Shown here: positions 22,891 to 34,434 of the stretch, one piece after another | How positions within the stretch are numbered: the stretch's first letter is position 1 | How the letters are laid out: every line of letters begins with the position of its first letter | Source of the DNA: Zygaena filipendulae | Lineage: Eukaryota > Arthropoda > Insecta > Lepidoptera > Zygaenidae | Assembly (NCBI GenBank): GCA_907165275.2 | Contig: OU015653.1 | Location: forward strand, 11,252,001 to 11,316,000 | Length of the DNA: 64,000 nucleotides | Reading direction: 5' to 3' | Made by a program: the position numbers and the translations under genes | The notes under the pieces: generated by a model | Seen by the model: only the letters and a program-made list of their open reading frames with translations | Told to the model about the DNA's origin: nothing | The model's database searches: none

Positions 22891-24175
22891 GCTTTTCTCT
22901 TGATACCTAAGTCCGTCCGTAACTGTAGGTAGCGCGACAAATTTAATACCTAAGGTTATATAAACAACATTGACAGAGTATAGAAATCGTCTTTTTTATA
23001 TTCATTTCGTCGGATCCATTGTAAGATATCACTCAAATTACAATAATTTGTCGTTCACAAAGAAATGTAGCTATTTTTGTCCTGACTCGTACACAGTGGA
23101 CCCCTTGCGCAATTGGGCCCTACAAGGTTACATTTTTGTAAATTACCCTGCAACTGCCGGAATACAATGTGACCCCCTTCATATACGAGACCTATTATAA
23201 AAACGGGCCCCTTATTTATAATGTTACCATTTTAATGATTTCTGTGAGCACATTGCGACTAATCATTACATTTGTCGCGTCAGATTTTATATCGCTGCTG
23301 TCATCAAAAGTTGCTATAAAACTTAAATTGTAGATACCGCGAAATGTTTTATTTTTATTTTCAATTTATCTTCTTAATAGATGAGATTTTTTTTTTTTTT
23401 GTCTTATCAACATAGTTGAAAATAATAGTTTTATATAATATTATACTTCATTTACTCAATTTTTATATTCACCAACCAAACAACAACATTGAGCCATGAT
23501 AAAATTAACTTTTGACCAAGTTGTCTATGCTTTCAAAGCTTTCACGTCAGTTCGACACACAGTCGGCTTTATAAGGGATGCGGTAGATTCTGCTGATTAA
23601 ATTTAGGATTATCCCTTGCCCCATTGGTCGTGATGCCGTAAGATTATTGTCACTCCATTAATCCTTCGTCCTTTAATTAGATCACCAGTTTTGCGTAGTC
23701 TCTATGCGCAGTTTGTTTTCATAGTCGTGCTGTATGGGATTATAGGATTTAAAAAGGTTGTAATATATTATGTTGTCTATGTCACGGGCAGTTTGTATCT
23801 AGGTACTTGTCTGTTTGCGAACGTTTGGAATTTTATATAATTCCTGGGAGAGAAGGTGCGCTACGGTGTGTGCTCGAGCATTAGACATTAATATGGGCAT
23901 GTCTGGTCAATCACATACATTTTAAAATTAGTATAAAAGCGAAACCAAGAGATGTCACTACATACATCATGGACGTTGTCCCTCTGTAGTACGTAGTATA
24001 TTTACTCTGAGGTATGGGTATCTATCATTTGACTCTGTTGTGCCCACTGTTCCTAATTTAACGTAGCCAAACGGGAGTTCAAAACTGCAAGCGTTTAACC
24101 AATACGCAATGTATAAGAGAAGACGCCGTTTGTAAAGGAACAAATTGTTAGATTTGCGGGCCAACTTATACATGA
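22891..24175. other. No gene recognised
   Basis: AT-rich apart from short GGGCCC-containing patches near 23115 and 23206. ORFs at 22970-23200 and 23967-24173 lack any support. Confidence 0.35.
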
Positions 24176-24374
24176 CTAGCTGTGCCTCGTGGTTTCAACC
24201 GATATAATTTTGGAGTTCCCGCGGGAATTCCGGGATAAAAAGTATCCTGTGTCCTTTTCTGTACCCCTGACAACGTGCATGCCAAATTTTGTCCAAATCC
24301 GTTCGGCCATTTTTGCGTGATTGAGTAACAAACATCCAAACATCCACACTTTCACATTTATAATATTAGTAGGA
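24176..24374 (-). mobile_element. Helitron family A, full length
   Basis: CTAGCTGTGCCTCGTGG after an A; ends cacatttataatattagtag and ga before T. Consensus-like throughout; the GC palindrome is partly mutated (tttcaaccgatata). Confidence 0.92.
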
Positions 24375-24744
24375 TTATTGTATCTACTGAGTCATTACTT
24401 GCAGTTATTTTAACCTATAAATAGTATCGAGACTGATTGACTAACTGATTGATAACGCTTAGCCTAACAGCTTCGTCAAGACAGTTAAAATCAATAGTTG
24501 AAGTCAAGGTTTCCTTTTTTTTATTGACACACACAAAAGAGTAAAACCGTGTGAAACGGGTAAATATTTTTTTGCTTCATCACAAAAGTTTTGATCCGTT
24601 GTCTGTGATTATTATTGCTTTCTTAGAAGTTTCTTCTGTGATATACTGACAATTTATATGATGAACATTAATTTTGTGTGATAAAAATTTGTATTTAGCT
24701 TGAGTCTGCATGTTAAGTAGTGGCGCTGTAATAGCGTCTAATGC

Positions 24745-24891
24745 TACTGCTCCACCTGCGTGTTAACGCGTAAATTAGTGCGCTAATTTAGGCATTACGT
24801 AGATGTGGCCAACATTTTAACGGATTAACTTACTAACATTACCACGTTAGACATTAACATCAACGTTAACGTTAACGCAGGTGGAGCAGTA
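24745..24891. mobile_element. 147 bp MITE, TACTGCTCCACCTGCG ends
   Basis: Termini TACTGCTCCACCTGCG and its complement form inverted repeats of about 20 bp. They are followed inside by repeated GTTAAC/TTAACG hexamers (gttaacgttaacg near 24865, tgttaacgcg near 24771). Length, termini and subterminal repeats are MITE-like. No second copy in the window. Confidence 0.65.
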
Positions 24892-25500
24892 TCATAAGAA
24901 TCACTATTGTTATTATTATAATTGTATACCTACAGACGGCGCCCCTAGTTCTAGTTTTATTATTATATTATGATTATTTTTATATGTAGAACTTCACATT
25001 GATTACCTAGGTACTCATATATGTCTATGTTTTCAAACAATAGCTAGTTATTCTCGAATCTTTACATTGATTAAACGAGACGTCTTCTGTCGTGACGTAA
25101 GGAATTAATAGAAGAGGGACGTCTGAAAGGAATTAGTATGGCTCCCCTAAATATAAGAAGAATTAATAAAGGAACCAATATGTGAAATGGGATAGTAACA
25201 GAGACTTCTGTGTAATTTGATGAGTACCCGTTGCAGATATCAATAGAAAATATCATAATAAGAAAAACTATATTATGTATATAAATATAGGTAGTAATTA
25301 TGGAGTAGTCGTGTCCGCGGTGCGTTGCAATGGCTTTTTATTTTATTTGGAAGTTTTTAAAGTTTAATCCTAATTAACTGCATGCGTTGACCTAAAATTG
25401 CACTCAATATATTATTTAAATATTATTAGACAAGTTTTTTAAAATACCGTATACAAAAAAATGTATACGTATTTGATTGTATATTGTATACGATTGTATA
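24892..25500. other. No gene recognised
   Basis: AT-rich, no feature supported. Confidence 0.4.
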
Positions 25501-25504
25501 ACAA

Positions 25505-25554
25505 ATATATATATAATTATAATTATAATTATAATAATTATAATATATATATAA
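25505..25554. repeat. AT-only palindrome
   Basis: About 50 bases of A and T only, nearly symmetrical about the centre (atatatatataattataatt and its complement). It could extrude as a cruciform or simply reflect TA/TAAT slippage. Confidence 0.6.
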
Positions 25555-25555
25555 T

Positions 25556-25612
25556 TGTTTTTGTTATTATTTATTTTAAGTGGTGTTCAATAAAGAGTTT
25601 ATTATTATTATC
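25556..25612 (+). repeat. Retroposon 3' tail, (TTA)n
   Basis: ttaagtggtgttcaataaag followed by agtttattattattat. It combines an AATAAA signal with a TTA trinucleotide tail, as at the 3' end of a LINE or SINE. Confidence 0.4.
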
Positions 25613-25681
25613 TTACTGAAAGATAACTTTCTCTTATTTATAAATTTAAGTACTTACTTAAATATCAAGCAGTAGTTTAAT

Positions 25682-25990
25682 AGGGATGTTGACTACTTTT
25701 GAAAATCAAAATTCTAATTAGTCCGTCAGTTTGAAAATAAAAAAACAATAGACCGTATTTTTTGCTTTTTTAAATAAATTAAAATATACAGAGATAAAGC
25801 GACGACAGAGGTCGTGACGTCACTAACCGCAAAACCGCCATACAAACTGTCAGAATAGTGACGTCACGCGAAATTTCAACTCAATATATCGCCGTTATTT
25901 TTTGATTACGTAAAAAAAGAAAAAATACGTGTCCAATATTTTTTAATAATCTACAAGACGGACTAAAAAATAAAAATTAGTCAACATGCC
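25682..25990. mobile_element. CRE-bearing foldback MITE, copy 3
   Basis: GGGATGTTGACTA at the left and TTAGTCAACATGCCC at the right give clean terminal inverted repeats. The two central TGACGTCA sites are intact (near 25815 and 25859). This copy defines the ends of the family best, together with 62820-63146. Confidence 0.9.
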
Positions 25991-26594
25991 CATTAGCATC
26001 TAGTCGATGCTACGTATGATTACGTCATATCGTACGAGTAGGTCTCTAAAACAAAAAATATAATTATGTTTAATTTTTGTTTTTAATGACAAGATCACCA
26101 ATACCAATACTTAATCAAAATTGATTAGAACTACAAAATTAATTTATATTTTAATTCAGATAATCTCAAAAAAAAGCAAATTTAAATTAACCTCTTTCAT
26201 CTCAGAATATTGGAATTAAACAACGATTTACAGATATTAGACACTTGATTTTATGAAATGGAATTTATTTTCAGTATATATTTACAAAGCTAGAAGTTTG
26301 CCTAAAGTAAAATATTACAATATCAATCAAATAATACCTAATTAGGCTGTGTAACTTCACGTTTTAATTTCATGTTCGCTTAAATTCGTAAAAACATTCC
26401 GATGAAAAACCAATTACGACGTGAATCAACTTTATACGATTGATGAAAAGCAGTAAATTCAATTATTTCACTCCACTCGTACAAATAAAATACCGTCAAG
26501 AGCGAGTCAGGGTTCACGATTAGGACCCGTAATAAAACAACCAAAAGTAGGTATACCCAAAAAAAAAAACCCGATGTACCCAAAAAAAAACTAT
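25991..26594. other. No gene recognised
   Basis: AT-rich; two A-runs preceded by tacccaaa near 26554 and 26577 form a short direct repeat just before the next element. Confidence 0.4.
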
Positions 26595-26973
26595 AAATAG
26601 TACATTGTTATCCTAGGGGTGAAAGTAACTTATTTAGTCCCGAGACGGGGTTTGGGACGCCAATAGTTCTAGGGACTAAATAAGTCTTTCTCCCGAGGAT
26701 AACACTGTGCTTTTCATTACGAATGCAAGGAAAGTCAAAATAAAAATAGGAATTAGCTAAAGAAAAAAATGAGTGAATTTTATTTTACATAAATCAACCA
26801 TTAGGTGTGCTACTGGCCAGTAAGTATGCCCCCTATGACATAAAAAAAACTTGAGTTTCTGCAGTATCCAGCTGTCAGTTGAAAGCGATTCTCCCTAGGG
26901 CTGAAAAGTGTTACTTTCAACCCGCTTCTCAGGCAACTTCAGACCTACTTTCCGAGTATGAGTAATGAAAAAT
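26595..26973. mobile_element. Dispersed repeat X, long copy with nested hairpin
   Basis: Shares about 320 bp at very high identity with 34435-34752, from aaatagtacattgttatcct to gagtatgagtaatgaaaaat. Its left part folds: gttatcctaggggtgaaagt pairs imperfectly with ctttctcccgaggataac. Inside is a perfect 14-base palindromic pair, ACTTATTTAGTCCC and GGGACTAAATAAGT (26628-26685), which the other copy lacks. An 8-base pair GTTGAAAG/CTTTCAAC lies at about 26878-26920. No ORF. The element class is unknown to me. Confidence 0.75.
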
Positions 26974-28604
26974 CCCTTTTAACCCCGCAACACTGTCGAA
27001 ATCTGCAGCTGTCGTGTAATATTCTATTGGTAGTGTGGTTTCTTTTCTATGGTATTTATCCATCTAGACACACGGCAGTGCATTAGCCAAGTTCGCGAAG
27101 AAAAACCGTGACGACGGTGTAAACTACCCATGACTGGTGACATGGGTTAGTTTTGTACAATTTGAGCAACTTTCGGGGTCGAAAGTGACTGGGTAGTTAT
27201 CACTTTATCTATTTGACCTACTACATTCTTGTAATTTTGCGTGTCTATTAAGACCGTCTTCTAATTAGTTTTAATTTTTGTACTGTTACCAAACTGACGT
27301 CTTATTCATTTAGAATTTTTTTATAGATATAATTATTAAGGTACGTTAAAGATGGACGGCCACTAGAGTTATCTTAAAAGACTTTAATTTTATCTTATAC
27401 CTAGATTATACATATAGTGCCGAATCCCTATAAACGGTTAAATTAATTTCATCTTATTATTTTTTAAATCACTTAGCAACGGTGTCAAAAAAAGGATAAT
27501 ATAATTGATTGTAGCAGGTTAAGACAGATAAGTTAAAATAATGTAGGTACAAATTGCCATTTCGCCTCAAAATATAGCACAAAATGTACTTACATTCCTA
27601 ACCTCATATATATGTGGGACATGTTAGGATTAAGTTGTTCACTCCAATGTTAATTTGCTTTCTTAACTGAGTCAGGGAAGTTTGTCGCTCGCGGTTAAGG
27701 CGGGAGATTAAAGGATCTTGAAGATTTATCTAATTATATTATAGTTTATACAGGTGCTTATTGTTTGGCAATAATGGAAACCATTTTAGTAGTAATGAAT
27801 TTTATCACATCCTGCTTCGCTGAGTTTCTTATTGGTATATCTGTTCAGTTTTTTTTTTGTACCTACCTAATACTATATATTAAACGGTATAATATTATAA
27901 TACTAAGGGAAAAGATTTTACTTTTGTATGTTATGAATAAATTTAAAAAACGACTTAGATTATTTTAAAAATTCTTTCACTTAGGTAGGTATATGAACTT
28001 ACAGTGTTCCTGAGCGATATGGGGTAGGTACTTTTCTTTCGTAATTTCTAAGGGAAATCTAAAATTTTGATCCCCGATCGACTAGTATTTAAATATCCTG
28101 TAACTTTATATTTATATTTATAGATATTGTGAAGGTCTCTATAATATGTATTCAATGAAAATAATGATGATAATTCTTGGATTAAAAAAATATATTGAAA
28201 TTACTTCAATCAACTGTTAAACTGTGTTTGATTTTCATTTTTATTTTATTTGATTCAATTTTTTTTTGGACTATTTAAATGTGGGTAGGTAATAGGTACA
28301 TTATTTTAATACAATATTTTGACTATCGAAAGTCTAGACAGATCAACGTACTCATAATCGTAAAATAGAAAATATCTTTCAAAATGACATTTTCCAATAT
28401 TATAGTTGAGTTTGAGTATTAAAAAATCTATTTTATAAGCTTAATCGAATGGTAGTAGTAAGTACGTATAATTTGAAAGTACCTATATTGGATGGCAAAG
28501 TCATTTAAAAAACATTCGTATATTTTTCCCTTTATGTAAATGATAAAAATTGCAGTGTACTTACATAGATTCATAGTCTGTTTCATGTTCTTACAAAAAG
28601 TATA
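26974..28604. other. No gene recognised
   Basis: 1.6 kb of mainly AT-rich DNA. A small hairpin (aactacccatg / catgggttagtt) lies at 27122-27154. No coding evidence. Confidence 0.35.
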
Positions 28605-28821
28605 TCTATATTTGTATTATAAAGAGGTAAATGTTTGTGAGTTTGTGAATTGTGAGTTTTGTAGGGGTAATCTCTGGATCTACTGATCAGATTTTGAAAA
28701 TTCTTTCACTTATACTAGGAAGCTACGGTAGTCCTGAGTGACACAGGGTACTTTATAATTATCCCGATATACCCGCGGTAACTCCGAAATTACCACGGGT
28801 GAAACCGCGGGGTACAGCTAG
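28605..28821 (+). mobile_element. Helitron family A, full length
   Basis: A, then TCTATATTTGTATTATAAAG; ends cgggtgaaaccgcggggtac and agctag before T. Subgroup with gtaatctctggatctactga and gaagctacggtagtcctgag. Confidence 0.92.
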
Positions 28822-29044
28822 TCGATAGATAAAAAGTAATAAAAACGAAAAATAAAACAAACTGTCAAAAATTTTTGATCGAATAAATAAAATTCATACT
28901 TATGAGTACGACTGACGATATCGCTATTGCCTATTTTACAAATCTTAAAAAAAGTGTCTTCGTTTTTAGTGACCGCTGTCACGCGCCGAATTGCACTAAT
29001 AAAAAAAAATCATACAGCCGGCTTTCTCTTGACGCAATCGAGTA

Positions 29045-29352
29045 AGGGACTCTTGACGTAAAGGATCAAATTGAACTCGAATCGAAATAAGATATACACG
29101 GAATCAAATTTCGCTACTTTTGAAGCTTTGGGTTCCTGTCTCTATCGAATTTATCGGTCAAATTTCTCGATTTCAACATAGGAGTCGTATTATTGACTTG
29201 TTGGACGTCATTTTTTGATGTTAACATGATTTCAAATACGATTTGATTTCGATCTCAAAAAATTTAAGTACTAAAATGATATCGAGGTGAAATCAAATCG
29301 AAGTCAAATCGAAATCGAAATCAGCCTCAAATCATTTTCAAGAGTAAGGCCC
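29045..29352. mobile_element. MITE-like element, TACTCTTGA ends
   Basis: The left side (agggactcttgacg, ggatcaaattgaactcgaat) and right side, read in reverse (agggccttactcttgaaaat, gatttgaggctgatttcgat), are recognisably inverted but diverged. The right half also has a 12-base inverted pair CGATTTGATTTC within 29238-29305. Boundaries approximate. Confidence 0.45.
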
Positions 29353-29499
29353 TAGGTTATTTCGTATGACATTTTTGCGTATCTAACTGTACACAGTTGT
29401 ATATGGATATTAGTAATCTATACAGCAATATTTTTTATTCAGTGCGCAAAATTTTACAAATTAAACTTAAAGGAGTTTTAATAAACACCTTTTTTATTT

Positions 29500-29682
29500 T
29501 GATAAGTCTTAGTACAAAAAAGTAAAGTTATCGTGAACGAAATATGTATACTTTGCAATTGATTTATTGGCTGCTCTACTCGCCGCCGCCACCGCTGCGC
29601 GCGAAGCGCTCGTTCGGCTAGGTATTTACGTGAGTTACAATGTACCGACAGCTGATCGAGGTCATCCACCCCTGCTGCAACA
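29500..29682 (-). mobile_element. Possible LTR remnant
   Basis: On the minus strand a purine run (aataatgggggga) is followed by TGTTGCAGCAGGGG, resembling a polypurine tract and the TG start of a long terminal repeat. Then come a GC-rich 80 bp (gaacgagcgcttcgcgcgca) and an AATAAA near 29566. The far LTR edge and target duplication were not found. A 63-codon minus ORF overlaps it and is probably incidental. Confidence 0.3.
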
Positions 29683-29853
29683 TCCCCCCATTATTACGAA
29701 TAGATAGTATCCATATTTTGCTAATTGAAAGCCAGATAAAAAAATATAAAAAAGTTTTGAACAAATAATGGAAATGTGTTCTATTACTGATACTGAAGCA
29801 CCAAAATTTTTTTGCGCATTGCTTAAAAAATATTCCTGTATAGGTACCAATGA

Positions 29854-30088
29854 CTAGCTGTGCCCCGCGGTTTCACCCGCATTAATTTTTGACACTTCTA
29901 ACTACTTATTATCCTTATGTGTTAACCACTTTACAAAAAACCTTTCCAATATAGGTACCTAAACATGCATTACTCTTGACTCACTCACTTGGTAAAAACC
30001 GCATGAAAATCCGTTCAGTAGTTTTTGAGGTTATCGCGAACAGACAGACAGACAGACGCGCGGAGGACTTTGTTTTTAATACATAATA
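29854..30088 (-). mobile_element. Helitron family B
   Basis: CTAGCTGTGCCCCGCGG after an A, with gtaaaaaccgcatgaaaatc, a GACA array at about 30041-30056 and gcgcggaggactttgttttt near the end. Its 5' terminus merges with the A-rich tail of the neighbouring SINE. Confidence 0.8.
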
Positions 30089-30356
30089 TAATAATAAAAA
30101 TAAAAATCCACATCACAACACACAGATCTACTTGATCCCACAGTAAGCTATTATTAGCTTGTGTCGTGGAAACCAAGCAAACGTGGTATATACTACATAG
30201 AATTACTTATATATTATACTATAGATATATAAACACACCCAGACTGGAAAATGGAACCCTGTGTTCATCACACAAAGTCCACCCCCACCGGGAATCGAAC
30301 CCGGAACCCCTTGATTAGCGGGTAGGCATGGTGACCTCTGCGCCAAACGGGTCGTC
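30089..30356 (-). mobile_element. tRNA-derived SINE
   Basis: Minus-strand order: gacgacccgtttggcgcaga, with an A-box-like TGGCGCAGAGG (30334-30344); a B box GGTTCGATTCC inside ccgggttcgattcccgg (about 30291-30307); then gtgatgaacacagggttcca, a TATA-rich middle, gtcgtggaaacc in + text, and an A/T-rich tail (aataaaaataaaaat). Both RNA polymerase III boxes are intact. It is not a tRNA gene: no acceptor stem closes around the boxes and a tRNA-unrelated body follows. Relatives at 49787, 52024 and 19205. Confidence 0.85.
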
Positions 30357-31706
30357 AATATATTGTGATGTTTTAGTATAATTTTCCGTTCGATAATAGT
30401 ATACAGCGAAATTGAACAAAACATACTAGTACGTTTCTTTATAAAAAGTACAAAGTACCCACTGTTCGAACAATTCTCTCGGGGTTCGCACTGATGGCTC
30501 ATGATGGTGCGAGCTGGTCTATACAATTTATGTGGTTAGACGTCGGCAGCTAATTGGTCGTAAGGACGGGCGTTATGTGCAAACACTGGCATTTGATTGC
30601 ACCCTTTGGAGACGACAGTAACAGCTCCGAGTGTAGCGTTATTTTTATGTTATTGTTATTTTTACTCTTCATAGTCTATGTATTTCGATTGATGACTATG
30701 CACAAAGGTTTGTAAGTTGAAAATCAGTGGAAAAGAACACTTGGATGCAGATAAGCAATAACATGTTAATCCACAATATTAAGTTACCTGTTCAGAACGA
30801 TTTATTAAGAGTTAGCGAACGTTTTTTAATTATGACGTGTTTGCCTTATTACATTGTTTAAGTATGTAACTAAATATTGAACATAAAAAATATTAACAGA
30901 AAATGACGCTATAATTTTAAAACACGATTTACTCAAAATTTCTCCAGTGTGGGTAAACACTATTGCTTATCTATGTCTATTTACTTTATGATTTTTATGA
31001 GGAAAAAATAAAACTGTCAAAATTTTATTTTCCCACCATAGAGTTTTTAGTTTTTAGTTTCAACTTCTTTAGTCTTTCTATACCTATGTATTTGACATTT
31101 ATTGTTATATTACGCAAAATTTCACGAGAAACAAGCCTTTCCTTATCCAATCTCCGTAGTCGTATTTCTCGTCCCAATAATTATGTAGTCCTAAATTTTG
31201 AGGTCTGTCCTAATTTTAAACATAGTCCCGTGTACCGTGTTTGATCGATCACCAATCGCATGTAATTTATAGTTGCCGATGCTTTGTGCCTGTGAAAATA
31301 CGCGACAAATTATGAATAATGCGATTACCCCGAGTTCGTGTATTGAACTATTGTACCGGGTTTGATTGATGAGATAATCATAAGTGTGCGTTTTGTTGAA
31401 TAAGTTTTTCTTATTATTCTATCTACTCTGAGAATATCCGAAGATTTATTTAGCACAATAATTAATATATAATGTGTACTTAGTACTAATTACATTTGTC
31501 AAAGGAAAACTCCAATAAAATTTTCAAAGTGAAAACTTAAACGAAAATTCTATTCTAAGTTTATCATGATATACAGTTTTAAGGTATAATTTAGAACTTT
31601 TGATTGAACAAACTGTGAATTTTCATTTTCATTTTCGATTAGTTACAATATTAATAATAATTGGATCGTTGAAATTAATCAGAAAATAGAGAGAATACAA
31701 TTCAAG
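30357..31706. other. No gene recognised
   Basis: AT-rich. The 93-codon ORF at 30963-31244 is Phe/Ser/Ile-rich and shows no family signature. Confidence 0.35.
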
Positions 31707-31889
31707 TTAAAACTTCCATACCCATATAACAAACTCTTGGTACACCCAGCTTTGACACGTCAAACGCTTGCGGCGATTGCTCGGTAGCTGCGATATGTCG
31801 CGCGTCATAACACCGCCAGTGTCAGAATGACAATGGTCACAATTGGAACACGTGACAGCCCTCTGGGCGTCCGTTCGGCCAACATCCAC
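31707..31889 (-). CDS. Unrecognised coding-like ORF, possible exon
   Basis: Sixty codons from ATG, about half GC in AT-rich surroundings, with a cysteine cluster CSNCDHC near residues 14-20 and a basic SNRRKRLTC segment near 37-45. I recognise no family. A GT follows the Ser-Trp codons, so a splice donor is possible. What can be seen is unusual base composition and an open frame, and chance cannot be excluded. Confidence 0.15.
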   Translation of the reverse strand: MDVGRTDAQRAVTCSNCDHCHSDTGGVMTRDISQLPSNRRKRLTCQSWVYQEFVIWVWKF

Positions 31890-32734
31890 CGAGGAGCGTT
31901 TTTGTTATCTATTTGTTATACTGTAGTGTTTGTGTTGTTCTTTTATTTGTCGTGTATAGCATCATTTATTTTGTCTTTTATGGCTATAATAGCAATCCTA
32001 TTAAAAACTAACACAAGTTTTTTAAAGTTAATATTCTGTTGCTCATTAAATTTTATTTTATATCAAATCTTGTCAAGTATGATATTAATAAATGACATCA
32101 CTACTTTGTAGATTTGCACTGTATTATCTTCGATTATTCGTACTTTATAAATGAAAAGACAAAATCATGAAAGTGTTAGTTTCCTAGTATTTAAATGAAC
32201 CACTCGGCTATGACTGCTATGAATCAGCGTTGCGCATTGCTGTATCACGTACCATGTCGATGTTGCGTCAGTGAAGTACAATGTCGTGTCAAGCTGCGGT
32301 AAATGTTAGTCCGCTCCCAGTATAACAGTAGCCTATTTGAATTAGATAGAATAGGGTAAAATCACAGAACAGATAGAATGTCCCCATTAACTCAGTTTAG
32401 TGTAGAAACAAATTGAAAACCAGTGTCGCCGGGTGATTTCCGTACACAAAACTATTTAAGACGCACGAAAAAAATTCACAACGTAAATGTAGGAACATTT
32501 TTAACTTAATCATCGATTTCAAAATACACAGTTTTGGGAATATAATGGAAAATATACTTGAGGTGCCAGCAAAAGAAGTTTTTGATAAGTGAGAGCATTT
32601 GCTCTATACTGATGAGTTGGAGCTTGCAAACGTCAATGTTTACTTACGTCTGTAGTTAAAATATTTTCTCTGTAGGTAAAATGTTAAGGACGTATAGAAA
32701 TATACCTAATAACCAATTCAGCACATTTATTTCA
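31890..32734. other. No gene recognised
   Basis: The hydrophobic 94-codon plus-strand ORF (31827-32111) follows from T-rich sequence and is not accepted as a gene. No repeat matched. Confidence 0.35.
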
Positions 32735-32901
32735 TCATTTTATTTTAAATGCGAATGTGAGTTTGTTATTTGTGACACTTTCAAGCTTTAATTACTCAAC
32801 CGATCATCATGTAGAAAAGAACATAGGGTAGGTACTTTTTATCCCGGAGTTCCCGCGGGAACTCCAAAATCAAAATGTGTAGGACCGCGGGGAACAACTA
32901 G
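32735..32901 (+). mobile_element. Helitron family A, internally shortened
   Basis: A, then TCATTTTATTTTAAATGCGA; ends taggaccgcggggaacaact and ag before T. The segment between atcatcatg and tagaaaagaacatagggt is deleted. Confidence 0.82.
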
Positions 32902-34434
32902 TAGGTACTGAAATAAAAGACGGATTAGGAAAATCAAACTCGATTGGCTCTCTTTATCTCGATGTTCTTCAAAACATTATTTCCTCAGGTCCAACGTTGC
33001 GCTCGAGTCACGCCACGCCACTGATGCATTTGTAACAAGTGATTTATTTTCTAAGAGTGCCTCTGGTAATAAATTACTCATGCCGTTAAGACAAAGTTCC
33101 CACACAATATTTTCCAAAAGTTTTGTTTAAGGGAAAAACAGAAAGGATACCTACCATAACAAGGGTCTAAAAGCTTTAGCGTCAGCGAAGGGTTGGCAAA
33201 GAAGATCATTTATAACCCGTGTTGACAGGACAAGAAATTCCTGCCTGTTTTATCCTATCTAAGTGTGGCTGGCTTGACGAGGAATTTGCTTTCTAAACGC
33301 CCAATAAAAATTCAAATTGGCCGCTATTTAGTTTTTTAATCAAAAAAAGTATGTTCTCCTGCTGTTTAGTATAGAAAAAAGCAGCTGGTTATGTGTTAGA
33401 TATGCAGCAGTTTTTTAATCATACTGCCTTTTTACCAACCAGAGTGATATCAGAAAATGGATCAAAGGCGATGCGTCACATAATTTTTTTAATTTTTACC
33501 ATCAATTAAGCATTACCTAACTTAAATGAAGCAAAGGTAGTGGTAAATAATTAAATAAGGAACTCGTTATAATAAATAATGAGCGATTAAACAACGCATT
33601 AGTCTTTAGTAGGTAATCAGATAAAATTATCTTTTGTTTAAAAAGTTGGAAGTGTTCCGGAAGTGACGCACAAGTTCAGAAGAGGCCCTCATACGAGTAG
33701 CGAACTAAGAAGTATCCACTTCAAAAAAACTTTTTTTCTTGAATTAAGAGTTAGTAAGTATATCACGTCACTCAATATATCCCGAAGCTGAATAAGGTTT
33801 GCAAGGAGCAGTGGTTTTAGTGACGGTATTTCTGCAGTAGTTACTAGCTAGCCTGCTGCAGGGGACTTATTGAGTTACCAGGTAGGAGGTACTATAGACG
33901 TCAACAAAATTGTCTATTGATAAAGTAATTCTTAAAAAATCTAAAATAAATCCAATTCGATATTTGGGGGCTTAAATTGCGAATAAATTTCACTCGATAT
34001 GCAGGATGATTACTTAATTCAAGTTGTTTTTTTGGTATGCATACAGTATGTTCGAAGCCAAATGTAACATGTCAGGTGTAAAATAATATCACTGTGTCAA
34101 TTTCAACAGATGAGGTTTTCGTTAGTTGAGTGCAGAAAACAAAATTAAATTGGTGAGATTTTCATAGGTAATAAATTTAATTATTTTAACACTTATTTAA
34201 TATTTAATACTACCTACTTATTCTTTTTTTTAATTGAAGAATATTTCTGTAATTTACTTTATAATTTTACAGTTTACTTTAAAAAATAGAGACAAAATAC
34301 GAGTATTTGCTTAGTATTATGGTAATTTGCAAATCAGCCGAGGTGTGTATACTATTCTGATCGTCGGAGCCAGAAAGCGACATCTTCGTCTAGCGCAGCG
34401 GGCCGAAAGTTGACGTTTTCCGGCCGGAGGACTG
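32902..34434. other. No gene recognised
   Basis: AT-rich for most of its length. The last 100 bp before the next repeat (34350-34430) are GC-rich (ccggccggagg) but carry no ORF or known motif. Confidence 0.35.

Noticed and set aside
30290..30345. tRNA gene on the minus strand
   Set aside because: A and B boxes are present, but there is no acceptor stem, and the same sequence with a long unrelated body recurs at 49787, as expected for a SINE.
30203..30526. 107-codon minus ORF
   Set aside because: It runs through the tRNA-derived SINE; the protein is a by-product of the repeat, with no conserved domain.
31827..32111. Hydrophobic 94-codon ORF resembling a membrane protein
   Set aside because: Hydrophobicity follows from T-rich codons; no conserved pattern or context.
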